Positions 1 through 6,757 of a stretch of 17,937 nucleotides of DNA are shown piece after piece. The stretch is from Candidatus Zhuqueibacterota bacterium (lineage in GTDB: Bacteria > Zhuqueibacterota > Zhuqueibacteria > Thermofontimicrobiales > Thiofontviventaceae), in the NCBI GenBank assembly GCA_014729735.1, contig WJJN01000094.1, forward strand, positions 1-17,937, written 5' to 3'. How positions within the stretch are numbered: the stretch's first letter is position 1; the number at the start of each line of letters is the position of its first letter. A program made the translations under genes and the position numbers. The notes under the pieces were generated by a model, which made no database searches, was not told where the DNA came from, and saw only the letters and a program-made list of their open reading frames with translations.

Positions 1-468
1 AGTCTCGATAGCAGCATGAATAGCGTATCCGCATCCTTTACAACTGATTTTTATCGTCGCTTTAAACCGGATGCAAATGAATCCTTTTATTTAAAGCTTG
101 CACGTTGGGTAACCGCAATTGTTGGCATCATCGGAACCCTTTTTGCACTTATGATGGCTCAGTGGGATATTAAATCATTATGGGATCAATTCACAACTTT
201 CATCGGATTGTTTGGCGGCGGATTAGGCGGATTATTTATTCTTGCTATTTTCACCCGTCGCACGAATGGAACAGGTGCGATTATCGGACTGATTGGAAGC
301 GGAGTTGTTCAATTTATTCTAAAACGAACAATAATGCTACATCCCTGGAGTTATGTGCTAACAGGTATTGTTTCATTTTTAATCATTGGGTATCTGGTTA
401 GTCTTTTGATCCCCATAAAACAGAAATCATTAGCGGGTTTGACAATTTATGATATGAAAAAAAATTAA
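1..468 (+). CDS. Sodium:solute symporter (SSS family), C-terminal part
   Basis: The reading frame is open from the first base, so this is the last ~155 residues of a longer inner-membrane transporter. The methionine codon at 16 is internal, not a start. The first residues (SLDSSMNSVSASFTTDFY) match the conserved SSS stretch in the middle of the fold, where paired serines help form the Na2 sodium site and a 'TTDFYRRF' segment leads into a cytoplasmic loop. After it come at least three hydrophobic helices: one around VTAIVGIIGTLFALMMAQW, one rich in glycine (IGLFGGGLGGLFILAIF), and two near the C terminus. SSS proteins import sugars, sialic acids, amino acids or carboxylates with Na+. Substrate cannot be read from this fragment; a sugar acid or sialic acid would fit the nearby aldolases. 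It is convergent with the next gene, 32 bp apart. Confidence 0.88.
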   Translation, partial: SLDSSMNSVSASFTTDFYRRFKPDANESFYLKLARWVTAIVGIIGTLFALMMAQWDIKSLWDQFTTFIGLFGGGLGGLFILAIFTRRTNGTGAIIGLIGSGVVQFILKRTIMLHPWSYVLTGIVSFLIIGYLVSLLIPIKQKSLAGLTIYDMKKN

Positions 469-500
469 TAGCATATCGTATGAAATTTAGGCAAGGAAAA

Positions 501-1439
501 CTATTCTGGATCAGGATAATCTATGAAATCTTCATCGTGAAATTCCGATTGGATAATAGATTCCAGCCACCGGAAATCATTATCGCTTAATGTGGTGTAT
601 GGTGATTTCATGTTCAGTGGCATGTCCATTCCGCCTATTCGGGCGTACGCCTTATCGATAGCACCGTCAATATAACCTTTCTTTAAAAGCGGCGTGGCTG
701 TCTTGTGAAAAAAACGAATTATCTCTCTCTGAAGCTGGTATGCCATTTTTAGTTCGTTGCTGATTACTGCTTCATAATAGGCACGACATATTCTCGGGAG
801 TGCATAATTGGATGAAGGAATCAGACCGACTTTTTTTAGACTAAAACAGAAGACAAAAGCCCCCTCTGTGACAAAATGTACCAGAGAAGGGGATTCCGTG
901 ATTAATTCGAAAAAGTCAAGCCATGTACCCGATCCGGTCTTGGCTCCGCAGAGGTTCGGAGCAGCACTATGGATGGTTTCAAGCTCCTTTCCCTTCAGCC
1001 GCCTTTTGTTTCTTGGGTTATTGTAAAGCAGGAAAGACAACTCCTGGAAGCTGCCACAAACATCAGCAAAGTATCGCAAGAGTTCCTCGTTGTTCAGTTC
1101 TTTCCAGAAAGGCAGCGTAATCTGTACTTCCTGCAAACCACGTTCAGACACAAGCCGGCAACGATGCTTCACCTGTCCTGAGCTGAGCCCAAAACAGCCG
1201 ACTTGACGAAAGCCGCTAAATTCCGCTGTTGCATCTACAAAGATATCCACAATTTGAATAAATTCAGCATCAGTAACTGCGTAGCCCTCACCACTGGTTC
1301 CAAAAAGATATAATCCATCACAGCCTTGATGCAATAGGGTATTGACCGCCTCACGAAACTGGCTCTGCATTAAGGAGCCGTCTCGGCGCCACGGTATTGG
1401 GACGCTTACGAGATAACCATTCATATCTGTAGTTTTCAC
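501..1439 (-). CDS. DapA/NanA-superfamily class I aldolase, substrate unknown
   Basis: This 312-residue protein has the length and landmarks of the dihydrodipicolinate synthase/N-acetylneuraminate lyase TIM-barrel family. The GTSGEGY loop at residues 47-53 binds the substrate carboxylate, Tyr139 in YNNP is the expected catalytic tyrosine, and Lys167 in the GAKTG strand is the expected Schiff-base lysine. The start is GTG: a GGAG lies five bases upstream, and the overlapping ATG one base earlier is out of frame and stops at once. An internal ATG at codon 6 has no such ribosome site. The residues after the lysine (TGSGTW) and the YNNP motif differ from the NanA-type paralogue at 14987-15928, so the substrate is probably a different 2-keto acid (2-keto-3-deoxy sugar acid or similar). 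It lies 183 bp downstream of the GntR gene on the same strand. Base composition is visibly richer in G+C than that neighbour. Confidence 0.85.
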   Translation of the reverse strand: MKTTDMNGYLVSVPIPWRRDGSLMQSQFREAVNTLLHQGCDGLYLFGTSGEGYAVTDAEFIQIVDIFVDATAEFSGFRQVGCFGLSSGQVKHRCRLVSERGLQEVQITLPFWKELNNEELLRYFADVCGSFQELSFLLYNNPRNKRRLKGKELETIHSAAPNLCGAKTGSGTWLDFFELITESPSLVHFVTEGAFVFCFSLKKVGLIPSSNYALPRICRAYYEAVISNELKMAYQLQREIIRFFHKTATPLLKKGYIDGAIDKAYARIGGMDMPLNMKSPYTTLSDNDFRWLESIIQSEFHDEDFIDYPDPE

Positions 1440-1622
1440 ATTCTCTCCTTTTAATATCTCTAAAAAATGCTGAAAGCAATGAATTCATCTTTAACGACTT
1501 ATTAAATTTTAAATAATTAAATTATGTCTTAATTTTGTGATGAAATCGTTTCTATGAAAACTACCGAATTGATTATATTTTATTGAAGAAATGAAAGCAA
1601 ATTCAAGGAATAATGAATAGAA
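1440..1622. other. AT-rich spacer between regulator and aldolase genes
   Basis: This gap separates two genes on the minus strand. I see the aldolase's ribosome-binding site (AAAGGAGAG on the minus strand, at 1443-1452) and otherwise very AT-rich DNA with no convincing hairpin terminator, no open frame of note and no copy of the ATCGATAAT palindrome found upstream of the regulator. Whether the two genes are cotranscribed is therefore undecided. Confidence 0.5.
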
Positions 1623-2297
1623 TTAATCCAATTCAATCCCTGCTAATTTGTAAGATAAAGTAAGATGTGTATAGATTATTTCGTCTATTCTCTTCTCTTT
1701 TCCAGCTTTTAAAGCCTTTATATATTCCTCATGGGAATACATAACTTCCTCTAAATTCTGTGAATTGATACTTCTCTTAACACTTACCAAAGAAAAAAGA
1801 GGCGTGGCTATTTGATCAAGCGTTTTGTACAATATTTCATTTTCAGCCTTTTTCCACAGGTAACGGTGAAAATTAAGGTCAGCAATACTTGCTTCATAAT
1901 ATAGATTTTTTATTTGAGCTTTAGAAATGTCTTTAACTAATTTATTTGCGTGTTCAAAATCTTCATTATTCATATTTTTTATTGCTTTGTGACATGCAAT
2001 TTTTTCCAGACAGGTTCGAATTTCGATGCGCTCTTTAATCTCTTTATCAGATAATTTTGTGACTGATGTCCCTTTATGTGGTATTTTCGCGGCCAGACCA
2101 ACTTGTTCGAGCATGAAAATAGCTTCACGAATTATCGACTGACTGACATCAAATTGTTTTGCCAACTTGAGTTCTTTTAGACTTGTTCCAGGAGAAAGTT
2201 TTCCTGCGAATATTGCATTTTTAATCTCCTCAAAGACATATTTACTGCGTGTGACATTTGTAAAAGGTTGAAAGTTTATCTGTGAAATTGATCCCAT
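1623..2297 (-). CDS. GntR-family transcriptional regulator, FCD subfamily
   Basis: A 224-residue DNA-binding regulator with a GntR winged helix-turn-helix at about residues 18-80 (recognition-helix region VSQSIIREAIFMLEQVGL) and a C-terminal all-helical FCD ligand domain. The four FCD metal ligands appear intact: Asp140 and His144 in ADLNFH, His189 in SHEEY, and His211 in THL. FCD regulators normally bind a small organic or sugar acid beside this metal and release DNA. I chose the ATG at 2295-2297 because GGAAGG sits eight bases upstream and a TATAAT box lies just before it. A longer frame with a TTG start at 2351 (18 more residues) has no ribosome site and would span that promoter. The gene is divergent from the LamG/TonB operon and sits upstream of an aldolase gene, so it is the probable local regulator of both. 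Composition is very AT-rich. Confidence 0.88.
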   Translation of the reverse strand: MGSISQINFQPFTNVTRSKYVFEEIKNAIFAGKLSPGTSLKELKLAKQFDVSQSIIREAIFMLEQVGLAAKIPHKGTSVTKLSDKEIKERIEIRTCLEKIACHKAIKNMNNEDFEHANKLVKDISKAQIKNLYYEASIADLNFHRYLWKKAENEILYKTLDQIATPLFSLVSVKRSINSQNLEEVMYSHEEYIKALKAGKEKRIDEIIYTHLTLSYKLAGIELD

Positions 2298-2315
2298 CTT
2301 CAGAGCCTTCCATAT

Positions 2316-2344
2316 ATTATAATTTAGTGAAGAAGAGTTTATAA
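2316..2344 (-). promoter_or_regulatory. Candidate promoter of the GntR gene
   Basis: On the minus strand a perfect TATAAT (plus-strand 2316-2321) is preceded, after 17 bases, by TTATAA (2339-2344), a four-of-six match to TTGACA. Transcription would start near 2309, giving a leader of about a dozen bases that just includes the ribosome site of the ATG at 2297. The AT-rich setting makes chance matches likely. Confidence 0.4.
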
Positions 2345-2364
2345 AAATCAACGATTATTATTTA

Positions 2365-2383
2365 ATATCGATAATCGATAAAA
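2365..2383. promoter_or_regulatory. Candidate operator 1: double ATCGAT site
   Basis: The sequence AATATCGATAATCGATAAA contains two ATCGAT palindromes separated by one base, giving overlapping copies of an ATCGATAA-type half-site. It lies upstream of the proposed gntR -35 element and about 100 bp from a second site with the same TATCGATAAT core. A palindromic repeated site next to a divergently transcribed GntR-family gene is the usual arrangement for autoregulation. Binding by this regulator is inferred, not shown. Confidence 0.45.
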
Positions 2384-2434
2384 ATATATATAAATATTTT
2401 CTAAAAATCAAGCAAAAAATATTAAAAAAAGTTC

Positions 2435-2463
2435 TTGACTTTTTAATATAAATTATATATTAT
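2435..2463 (+). promoter_or_regulatory. Candidate promoter of the LamG/TonB gene cluster
   Basis: TTGACT (2435-2440), a 17-base spacer and TATTAT (2458-2463) make a near-consensus sigma70-type promoter reading toward the LamG gene. The predicted start point near 2470 falls within the perfect palindrome at 2463-2480, so a protein bound there would block initiation. The leader to the LamG start would be almost 300 bases. Confidence 0.45.
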
Positions 2464-2480
2464 ATATTATCGATAATATA
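2463..2480. promoter_or_regulatory. Candidate operator 2: perfect 18-bp palindrome
   Basis: TATATTATCGATAATATA is a perfect inverted repeat centred on ATCGAT. It shares the core TATCGATAAT with operator 1 and overlaps the predicted transcription start of the plus-strand cluster. Position and symmetry suit a dimeric repressor, with the GntR/FCD protein encoded next door as the obvious candidate. Perfect 18-bp symmetry is unlikely by chance even in AT-rich DNA, although the outer positions are all A or T. Confidence 0.55.
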
Positions 2481-2507
2481 AAACAACACTAAGCTCACTT
2501 ATAAATT

Positions 2508-2669
2508 ATGTCCTCATTTAAATTAGATACAATGCGTAATTTCGATTATATGAATTGCGTCTTTGATAACTCTAAATTCCTTGACTTCATTTTTGAAAAA
2601 ATAAAGAACAAATTTTTAAGCGGATTAAGAATTACTCACATCGCTGATACACTAGATTTTATAGCATAA
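2508..2669 (+). CDS. Possible 53-residue small ORF in the leader region
   Basis: An ATG-started frame of 53 codons ends with TAA inside the divergent region. The peptide contains FEKIKNKFLSG and LRITHIADTLDF. These resemble the start of the neighbouring regulator's winged helix (FEEIKNAIFAG, then LKELKLAKQFDVS) with about four residues missing between them. It could be a decayed fragment of a GntR-type gene, a real small protein, or chance. At this base composition an open run of this length in a given frame is expected about 1% of the time. No ribosome site precedes the ATG, which argues against translation. Confidence 0.25.
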   Translation: MSSFKLDTMRNFDYMNCVFDNSKFLDFIFEKIKNKFLSGLRITHIADTLDFIA

Positions 2670-2687
2670 AGCAATTTTAACCAGTGC

Positions 2688-2697
2688 AAAGGAGGTG
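2688..2697 (+). promoter_or_regulatory. Isolated perfect Shine-Dalgarno sequence
   Basis: AAGGAGGTGA (within AAAGGAGGTGA) is complementary to the 3' end of 16S rRNA over ten bases, stronger than any other ribosome site in the window. No ATG, GTG or TTG follows at a usable 5-10 base spacing. The nearest downstream in-frame candidate is a TTG at 2717, about 21 bases from the GGAGG. The LamG gene has its own good site (GGGAGG at 2749-2754). Confidence 0.5.
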
Positions 2698-2761
2698 AGG
2701 TTTAAAATTAAAAAAGTTGCTAAATATTTTTCTAAATCTAACTAATTTGGGAGGTCAAAGC

Positions 2762-5700
2762 ATGAGAGTTTCAAAAACTCAAATTGTTATTTCAATTTGT
2801 ATCATGATTTTCTTCTTTGGTACGAACTCTTTGGTTGCGCAGTATGTAGATATTCTAAATCCATTTACAGTGGATGATAATACTGTGCTGTTGATGCATT
2901 TTGATGGTGATTTAAACAATGAGTCAACACTTTCTGAAGATGGTGAAGCCGAGGGACGCATTAATTTTATCCCGGGTTTGCCTAATTTAGGTCAGGCGGT
3001 CTGGATTGATAATGATGCACCTGATGTCGATACCTCGATGGTCGTTGTAGCTCACTCTGAGGCGCTTAATCTTAAAACGTCATTTACGATTGAAGGTTGG
3101 TCCAATAATATTACTTTTGACGGTGGTGGAGGAACTGCCCGAAGCTATCATCCATGGGTATTGAGAAAAGGGACAGCCGGTGGGGGAAATGATGCCCATT
3201 ATGGAATTATGGTTAATCCCACTACTCATAACTTTGAAGCAACAACAACATACAGCGATGGTTATATCGAACAGATCGAGTGTCGTCTTGTAACAAATCA
3301 TGGAACAGTGGATCTGGGACAGTGGTATCATTTTGCATTTTTTAAGGATTTTGATAGTGGAGTCAAAATGCTTGCGGTTCATAAAGACGACGGCACTCTT
3401 TATCAATGGGCATCCAGTTTTCTGCCCAGCGATACGACTGCCTATAACGATGAGCCTCTGTTTTTTGGATTGGTCAATCAGGGACATACTGACATAGGAG
3501 AATTTTATTGGAACGGATTTTTGGATGAAGTTCGTCTCAGTGATGTCGTGCGTGACTATAGTCTGCCACCTGTTATCGGTAATGTTGGCACTGCCTTTGA
3601 AGGTCATAATCCAAGAGCTGGAAAACCTGTTAAAATCCTGGCAGAAGTAAGAATGATCGGAAATAATACCTTGGACGGTGTCCCGATGCTGCATTATCAA
3701 GTCGGGGATGGTAACTGGCAGGAAGTTTCAATGATGCAGGGAGATTCTGAGAATTCTTTTTATTATGATTTACCGGGGCAACCAAAAGCGACAACGGTTT
3801 CATATTATATAACTGCCATAAATCAGGATGGATTGGAAGGAAGATTTCCTGAAAAATATGGCAATTTCAGTGCAGTCGGTTTTTGGGATATACCTGAAAC
3901 GACATTGGATATAACCTTTGAAGAGGGACCTGGTGATACACCAACAGATTATAGCATCTATGAACATGAAATTGTAATGTTGGGAGAAAATTTATCGTAT
4001 TCAGAAGATGTTCCGCCGGCTCTCAGCGGAGAAAGTAACTATTCTATGGCTTGGAATCAGGATATTACAGAGGAATTGCCAGACACATCCGGACTAATGA
4101 TACCCGAGCCAACTCCGTTTATTAATGGGGAATATGATGATGCCGGTAATTATGGCTGGACAGTCGATTTTTGGATGAAGGTTGATACTTCATATTGGCA
4201 AGAAAATAATCAGATGATGGTAGCCAGGACTGGCATTATAACTTCACAAACTCCGGGTCATCTGATGCATCGTTTTGATGTTTACAATGATGGTGATATG
4301 CGCATGCGTTTTTATCAACATTGGGCACAATTAAGGTTCAATATTCCCGGTTTAGGTGACGGTAAATGGTTCCACGCCATGATAGGAGAAACTCAGGATC
4401 TATATTTTGCCCGATTTTTTGATGAGAATGAATCACTGGTTGCTCAAGGGACTCAAAGCAAAGCGGAGCTTCGAGATACTTTCGACCCGCCATACAGTAC
4501 GATAAATGTGTTTTTTGGTCAAAGCTGGGGCGATAACGATTTTAGAGGTTGGTTGGATAATATCAAATGGCATAATTATCCGAAAGACCTGCCACCAACA
4601 GTCTTAGATTTTCAAGCAGTTAATGTTCTTGAAAATCAACCCCTGGAGTTAAAGGCAACCATTACACATCCGGGTACGGACATTGATAATGTAACGTTAC
4701 ATTACACGTTTTCGGAACCAGCAGGACAATGGCTAACTTCAGAAATGAGCCTTGAAAGCGGGGCGACTTATCGCGGAGAACTCCCGGCTCAACCTATGGG
4801 AACTGTTGTCCAATATTACTTATCAGTAGAAGCAACAAACGGCTTACGCAGTACCTATCCTGCTAACGCCGAAACCCAGAATGTTTATGCCAGTAATGCA
4901 TGGTGTAAAGCGAATACACAAACATTAGATCTGACCTTTGAAGAAGGACCAACTGGACCGCCAGTCGATAATTCAGATTATCAGCAACCATTAGTATTAT
5001 ATGGCAATCCTCAATATTCAGAAGATGCGCTGGATGGTGACTATTCCCTCGCGTTTGATGGAGAGGAATCCTATATTGAAATTGATCCGGCGCCATTTTT
5101 TGCCAGTGAAGAGTATACTGTCGATTTTTGGTTCAAAGCAGATAGTTCTATCGACAAAGGCGTTAGGTTTATGGTGCAAGAAGCGGATGCTGACTGGTCT
5201 GACGGACCATTTCATATTATGTCACGTGGGGATTGGATACGGGATCATATTTATGTAGAGGGACCGGATGGTATCTATCGGATTAGATTTAATTTGAAAA
5301 CGGAATTTGAGACAGGTAAATGGTATCGTCATGTTTTGGACGTTAGTGCGGATTCCGCTTTTGCGGAATTACGCGATTCAAGTAATGTTGTGATAGATCG
5401 TAAATCAACCGGCATAGATGGACATCCGGTTTTGGAAGACGGACCGTTTCGTCTTGGCGCTGGTCGACCAGATCAATGTTTTACCGGGAAAATGGATAAT
5501 GTAAGAATTTATAATTATTCTGTTTCAAACCCGGGAACCAAAGTAGCTGAACAAACTAAAGAAGTTCCATCCAGGTTTTCATTGTCGCAAAATTACCCAA
5601 ATCCATTTAATCCAACGACAACTATCAAGTACACAATACCATCTGCTGAACAAGTAAGCCTGATTGTATATGACGTTCTTGGCAGGCAGGTGAAAAAATT

Positions 5701-5860
5701 AGTTGATAAAAAAATGTCTGCGGGTGAATATAACATTCATTGGGATGGTAAGAATGAGGCTGATGTAAATGTTGCCAGTGGCGTTTATTTTTATCAATTA
5801 GAGATGAAAAATGAAGGAGTCACAAAAACGCAGGTGCGGAAGATGGTTCTCGTTCGATGA
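2762..5860 (+). CDS. Secreted LamG-repeat protein with type IX secretion tail
   Basis: A 1032-residue secreted protein. The ATG at 2762 is chosen because GGGAGG lies seven bases upstream and a signal peptide follows directly (basic MRVSK, hydrophobic core, cleavage near VA-Q at 26-27). A TTG-started extension of 15 residues from 2717 would spoil it. The body has three LamG/concanavalin-like jelly-roll segments, at roughly 35-265, 380-610 and 720-925, each followed or separated by Ig-like 'YYITA/YYLSV' domains. The second and third open with almost the same phrase (TLD-I/L-TFEEGP at 381 and 721), marking a ~340-residue duplication. From Phe939 the NYPNPFNPTTTI motif starts a T9SS type A sorting domain ending in KMVLVR, so export to the surface or medium is expected. 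LamG domains commonly bind glycans; no catalytic domain is evident. It is the first gene after the operator and probably heads the operon. Confidence 0.9.
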   Translation: MRVSKTQIVISICIMIFFFGTNSLVAQYVDILNPFTVDDNTVLLMHFDGDLNNESTLSEDGEAEGRINFIPGLPNLGQAVWIDNDAPDVDTSMVVVAHSEALNLKTSFTIEGWSNNITFDGGGGTARSYHPWVLRKGTAGGGNDAHYGIMVNPTTHNFEATTTYSDGYIEQIECRLVTNHGTVDLGQWYHFAFFKDFDSGVKMLAVHKDDGTLYQWASSFLPSDTTAYNDEPLFFGLVNQGHTDIGEFYWNGFLDEVRLSDVVRDYSLPPVIGNVGTAFEGHNPRAGKPVKILAEVRMIGNNTLDGVPMLHYQVGDGNWQEVSMMQGDSENSFYYDLPGQPKATTVSYYITAINQDGLEGRFPEKYGNFSAVGFWDIPETTLDITFEEGPGDTPTDYSIYEHEIVMLGENLSYSEDVPPALSGESNYSMAWNQDITEELPDTSGLMIPEPTPFINGEYDDAGNYGWTVDFWMKVDTSYWQENNQMMVARTGIITSQTPGHLMHRFDVYNDGDMRMRFYQHWAQLRFNIPGLGDGKWFHAMIGETQDLYFARFFDENESLVAQGTQSKAELRDTFDPPYSTINVFFGQSWGDNDFRGWLDNIKWHNYPKDLPPTVLDFQAVNVLENQPLELKATITHPGTDIDNVTLHYTFSEPAGQWLTSEMSLESGATYRGELPAQPMGTVVQYYLSVEATNGLRSTYPANAETQNVYASNAWCKANTQTLDLTFEEGPTGPPVDNSDYQQPLVLYGNPQYSEDALDGDYSLAFDGEESYIEIDPAPFFASEEYTVDFWFKADSSIDKGVRFMVQEADADWSDGPFHIMSRGDWIRDHIYVEGPDGIYRIRFNLKTEFETGKWYRHVLDVSADSAFAELRDSSNVVIDRKSTGIDGHPVLEDGPFRLGAGRPDQCFTGKMDNVRIYNYSVSNPGTKVAEQTKEVPSRFSLSQNYPNPFNPTTTIKYTIPSAEQVSLIVYDVLGRQVKKLVDKKMSAGEYNIHWDGKNEADVNVASGVYFYQLEMKNEGVTKTQVRKMVLVR

Positions 5861-5888
5861 TTTGGTAGTGTATTCTTAATTTATGATT

Positions 5889-5931
5889 TTTCCGGGTGCC
5901 TGGTTTACATTTATAATCAGGTATCCGGAAA
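5889..5931 (+). terminator. Strong hairpin after the LamG gene
   Basis: Arms TTTCCGGGTGCCTG (5889-5902) and CAGGTATCCGGAAA (5918-5931) form a 14-pair RNA stem, with two G-U wobbles, around a 15-base loop, 28 bases after the LamG stop codon. No run of Ts follows directly, so it is not a textbook intrinsic terminator. It may be a partial terminator or a 3' stabiliser that raises the amount of LamG message relative to the downstream genes. Confidence 0.5.
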
Positions 5932-5984
5932 GCAACAGATAATACAATTTTAATAGTACGACCTTTTTATTGAGGTATATTCTA

Positions 5985-6614
5985 ATGACAAACATTAGTA
6001 ATAGACATGCAATCTCCGTAATTATATTTTTTATGACTTTTTTTATCTTTCTGAATTGTGGAACAGGGATTGTTCCGTCACCAGATCCCGGAATCATAAA
6101 AGTCACTTTGCAGGCAGATCCAGCCGATACACTCATTGTTATTACAGGAGATACATTAACAACAGTTCCGGGAGACAGTTTTCATGTGAAAATCTACCAG
6201 GGCAAGGCTTTTACGAACGATTCAACGTTTGCTATTCTTTATCAAAATACATCGGAATATTATGAGGTTGAACACAATTATAATCTGTTCAAAAGAGAAG
6301 ATGATATTTATAAGGAATACACAATCTTTCAATCTTTTCTTCCGCCTGACAATTATAGCAAAATAGAATTTGCAATCAATTCAGAGTTTTTGTTATTAAC
6401 CCGTGGCTTTGCGTATGGAGGCATCGGTATTCCGATGGAAATTCCTCCGGAGTCAAGCCCATTTATAGAATTTCCAGTTAATTTTAAGATAGACGAAAAT
6501 AGCATAACTGAGATAAAAATTGAAATCAGGCCACTTCAATCAGTGATTCGATATAAAGATCTCTTTCATTTCGAACCTGATTTGGAAGTTAGAAGTGTAA
6601 GTAATCCTTATTAA
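5985..6614 (+). CDS. Candidate lipoprotein, DUF4382-like
   Basis: A 209-residue protein starting at the ATG at 5985, which has GAGG nine bases upstream; an in-frame TTG at 5970 overlaps that site and is less likely. A hydrophobic N-terminal segment ends in IFLNC, making Cys25 a candidate lipidation site, though Asn at -1 is atypical. The rest is beta-rich. The central phrase FLPPDNYSKIEFAI and the C-terminal block running from FPVNFKIDENSITEIKIEI to LFHFEPDLEV match my recollection of the DUF4382 layout: a turn-and-strand in the middle, then a gap and a 'S-x-x..Y/F-x-P' end. That match is by eye. The role is unknown; a surface or periplasmic partner of the neighbouring export and uptake proteins is the contextual guess. 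It follows the LamG gene on the same strand, with a strong hairpin between. Confidence 0.7.
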   Translation: MTNISNRHAISVIIFFMTFFIFLNCGTGIVPSPDPGIIKVTLQADPADTLIVITGDTLTTVPGDSFHVKIYQGKAFTNDSTFAILYQNTSEYYEVEHNYNLFKREDDIYKEYTIFQSFLPPDNYSKIEFAINSEFLLLTRGFAYGGIGIPMEIPPESSPFIEFPVNFKIDENSITEIKIEIRPLQSVIRYKDLFHFEPDLEVRSVSNPY

Positions 6615-6757
6615 ATGAACAGCGAGACTTTCGTAATGTGAAAATTTTAACATTTTTTAGTTTTCTGTGTGGACTTTGTACATTCGCTGAGATTTCCCTA
6701 GTTCATTTTTCAAGCTTGCAAAAGTTCAATTATTAAAATAATTTTGGAAATACAATA

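Noticed and set aside
469..500. CATATCGTATG as a possible terminator between the convergent symporter and aldolase genes
   Set aside because: The stem is only four pairs, and the adjacent A/T run belongs to the symporter's last lysine codons.
651..660. Further TATCGAT copy inside the minus-strand aldolase gene
   Set aside because: It is within coding sequence, lacks the extended AAT arms, and ATCGAT recurs in several other coding regions by chance.
2717..2761. TTG start adding 15 residues to the LamG protein
   Set aside because: The spacing to the upstream strong Shine-Dalgarno is too long, and the ATG at 2762 has an ideal site and signal peptide.
3080..3700. 206-codon open frame on the minus strand inside the LamG gene
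   Set aside because: It lies wholly within a clear secreted protein, has no recognisable domain, and its residues look like the reverse shadow of the real frame.
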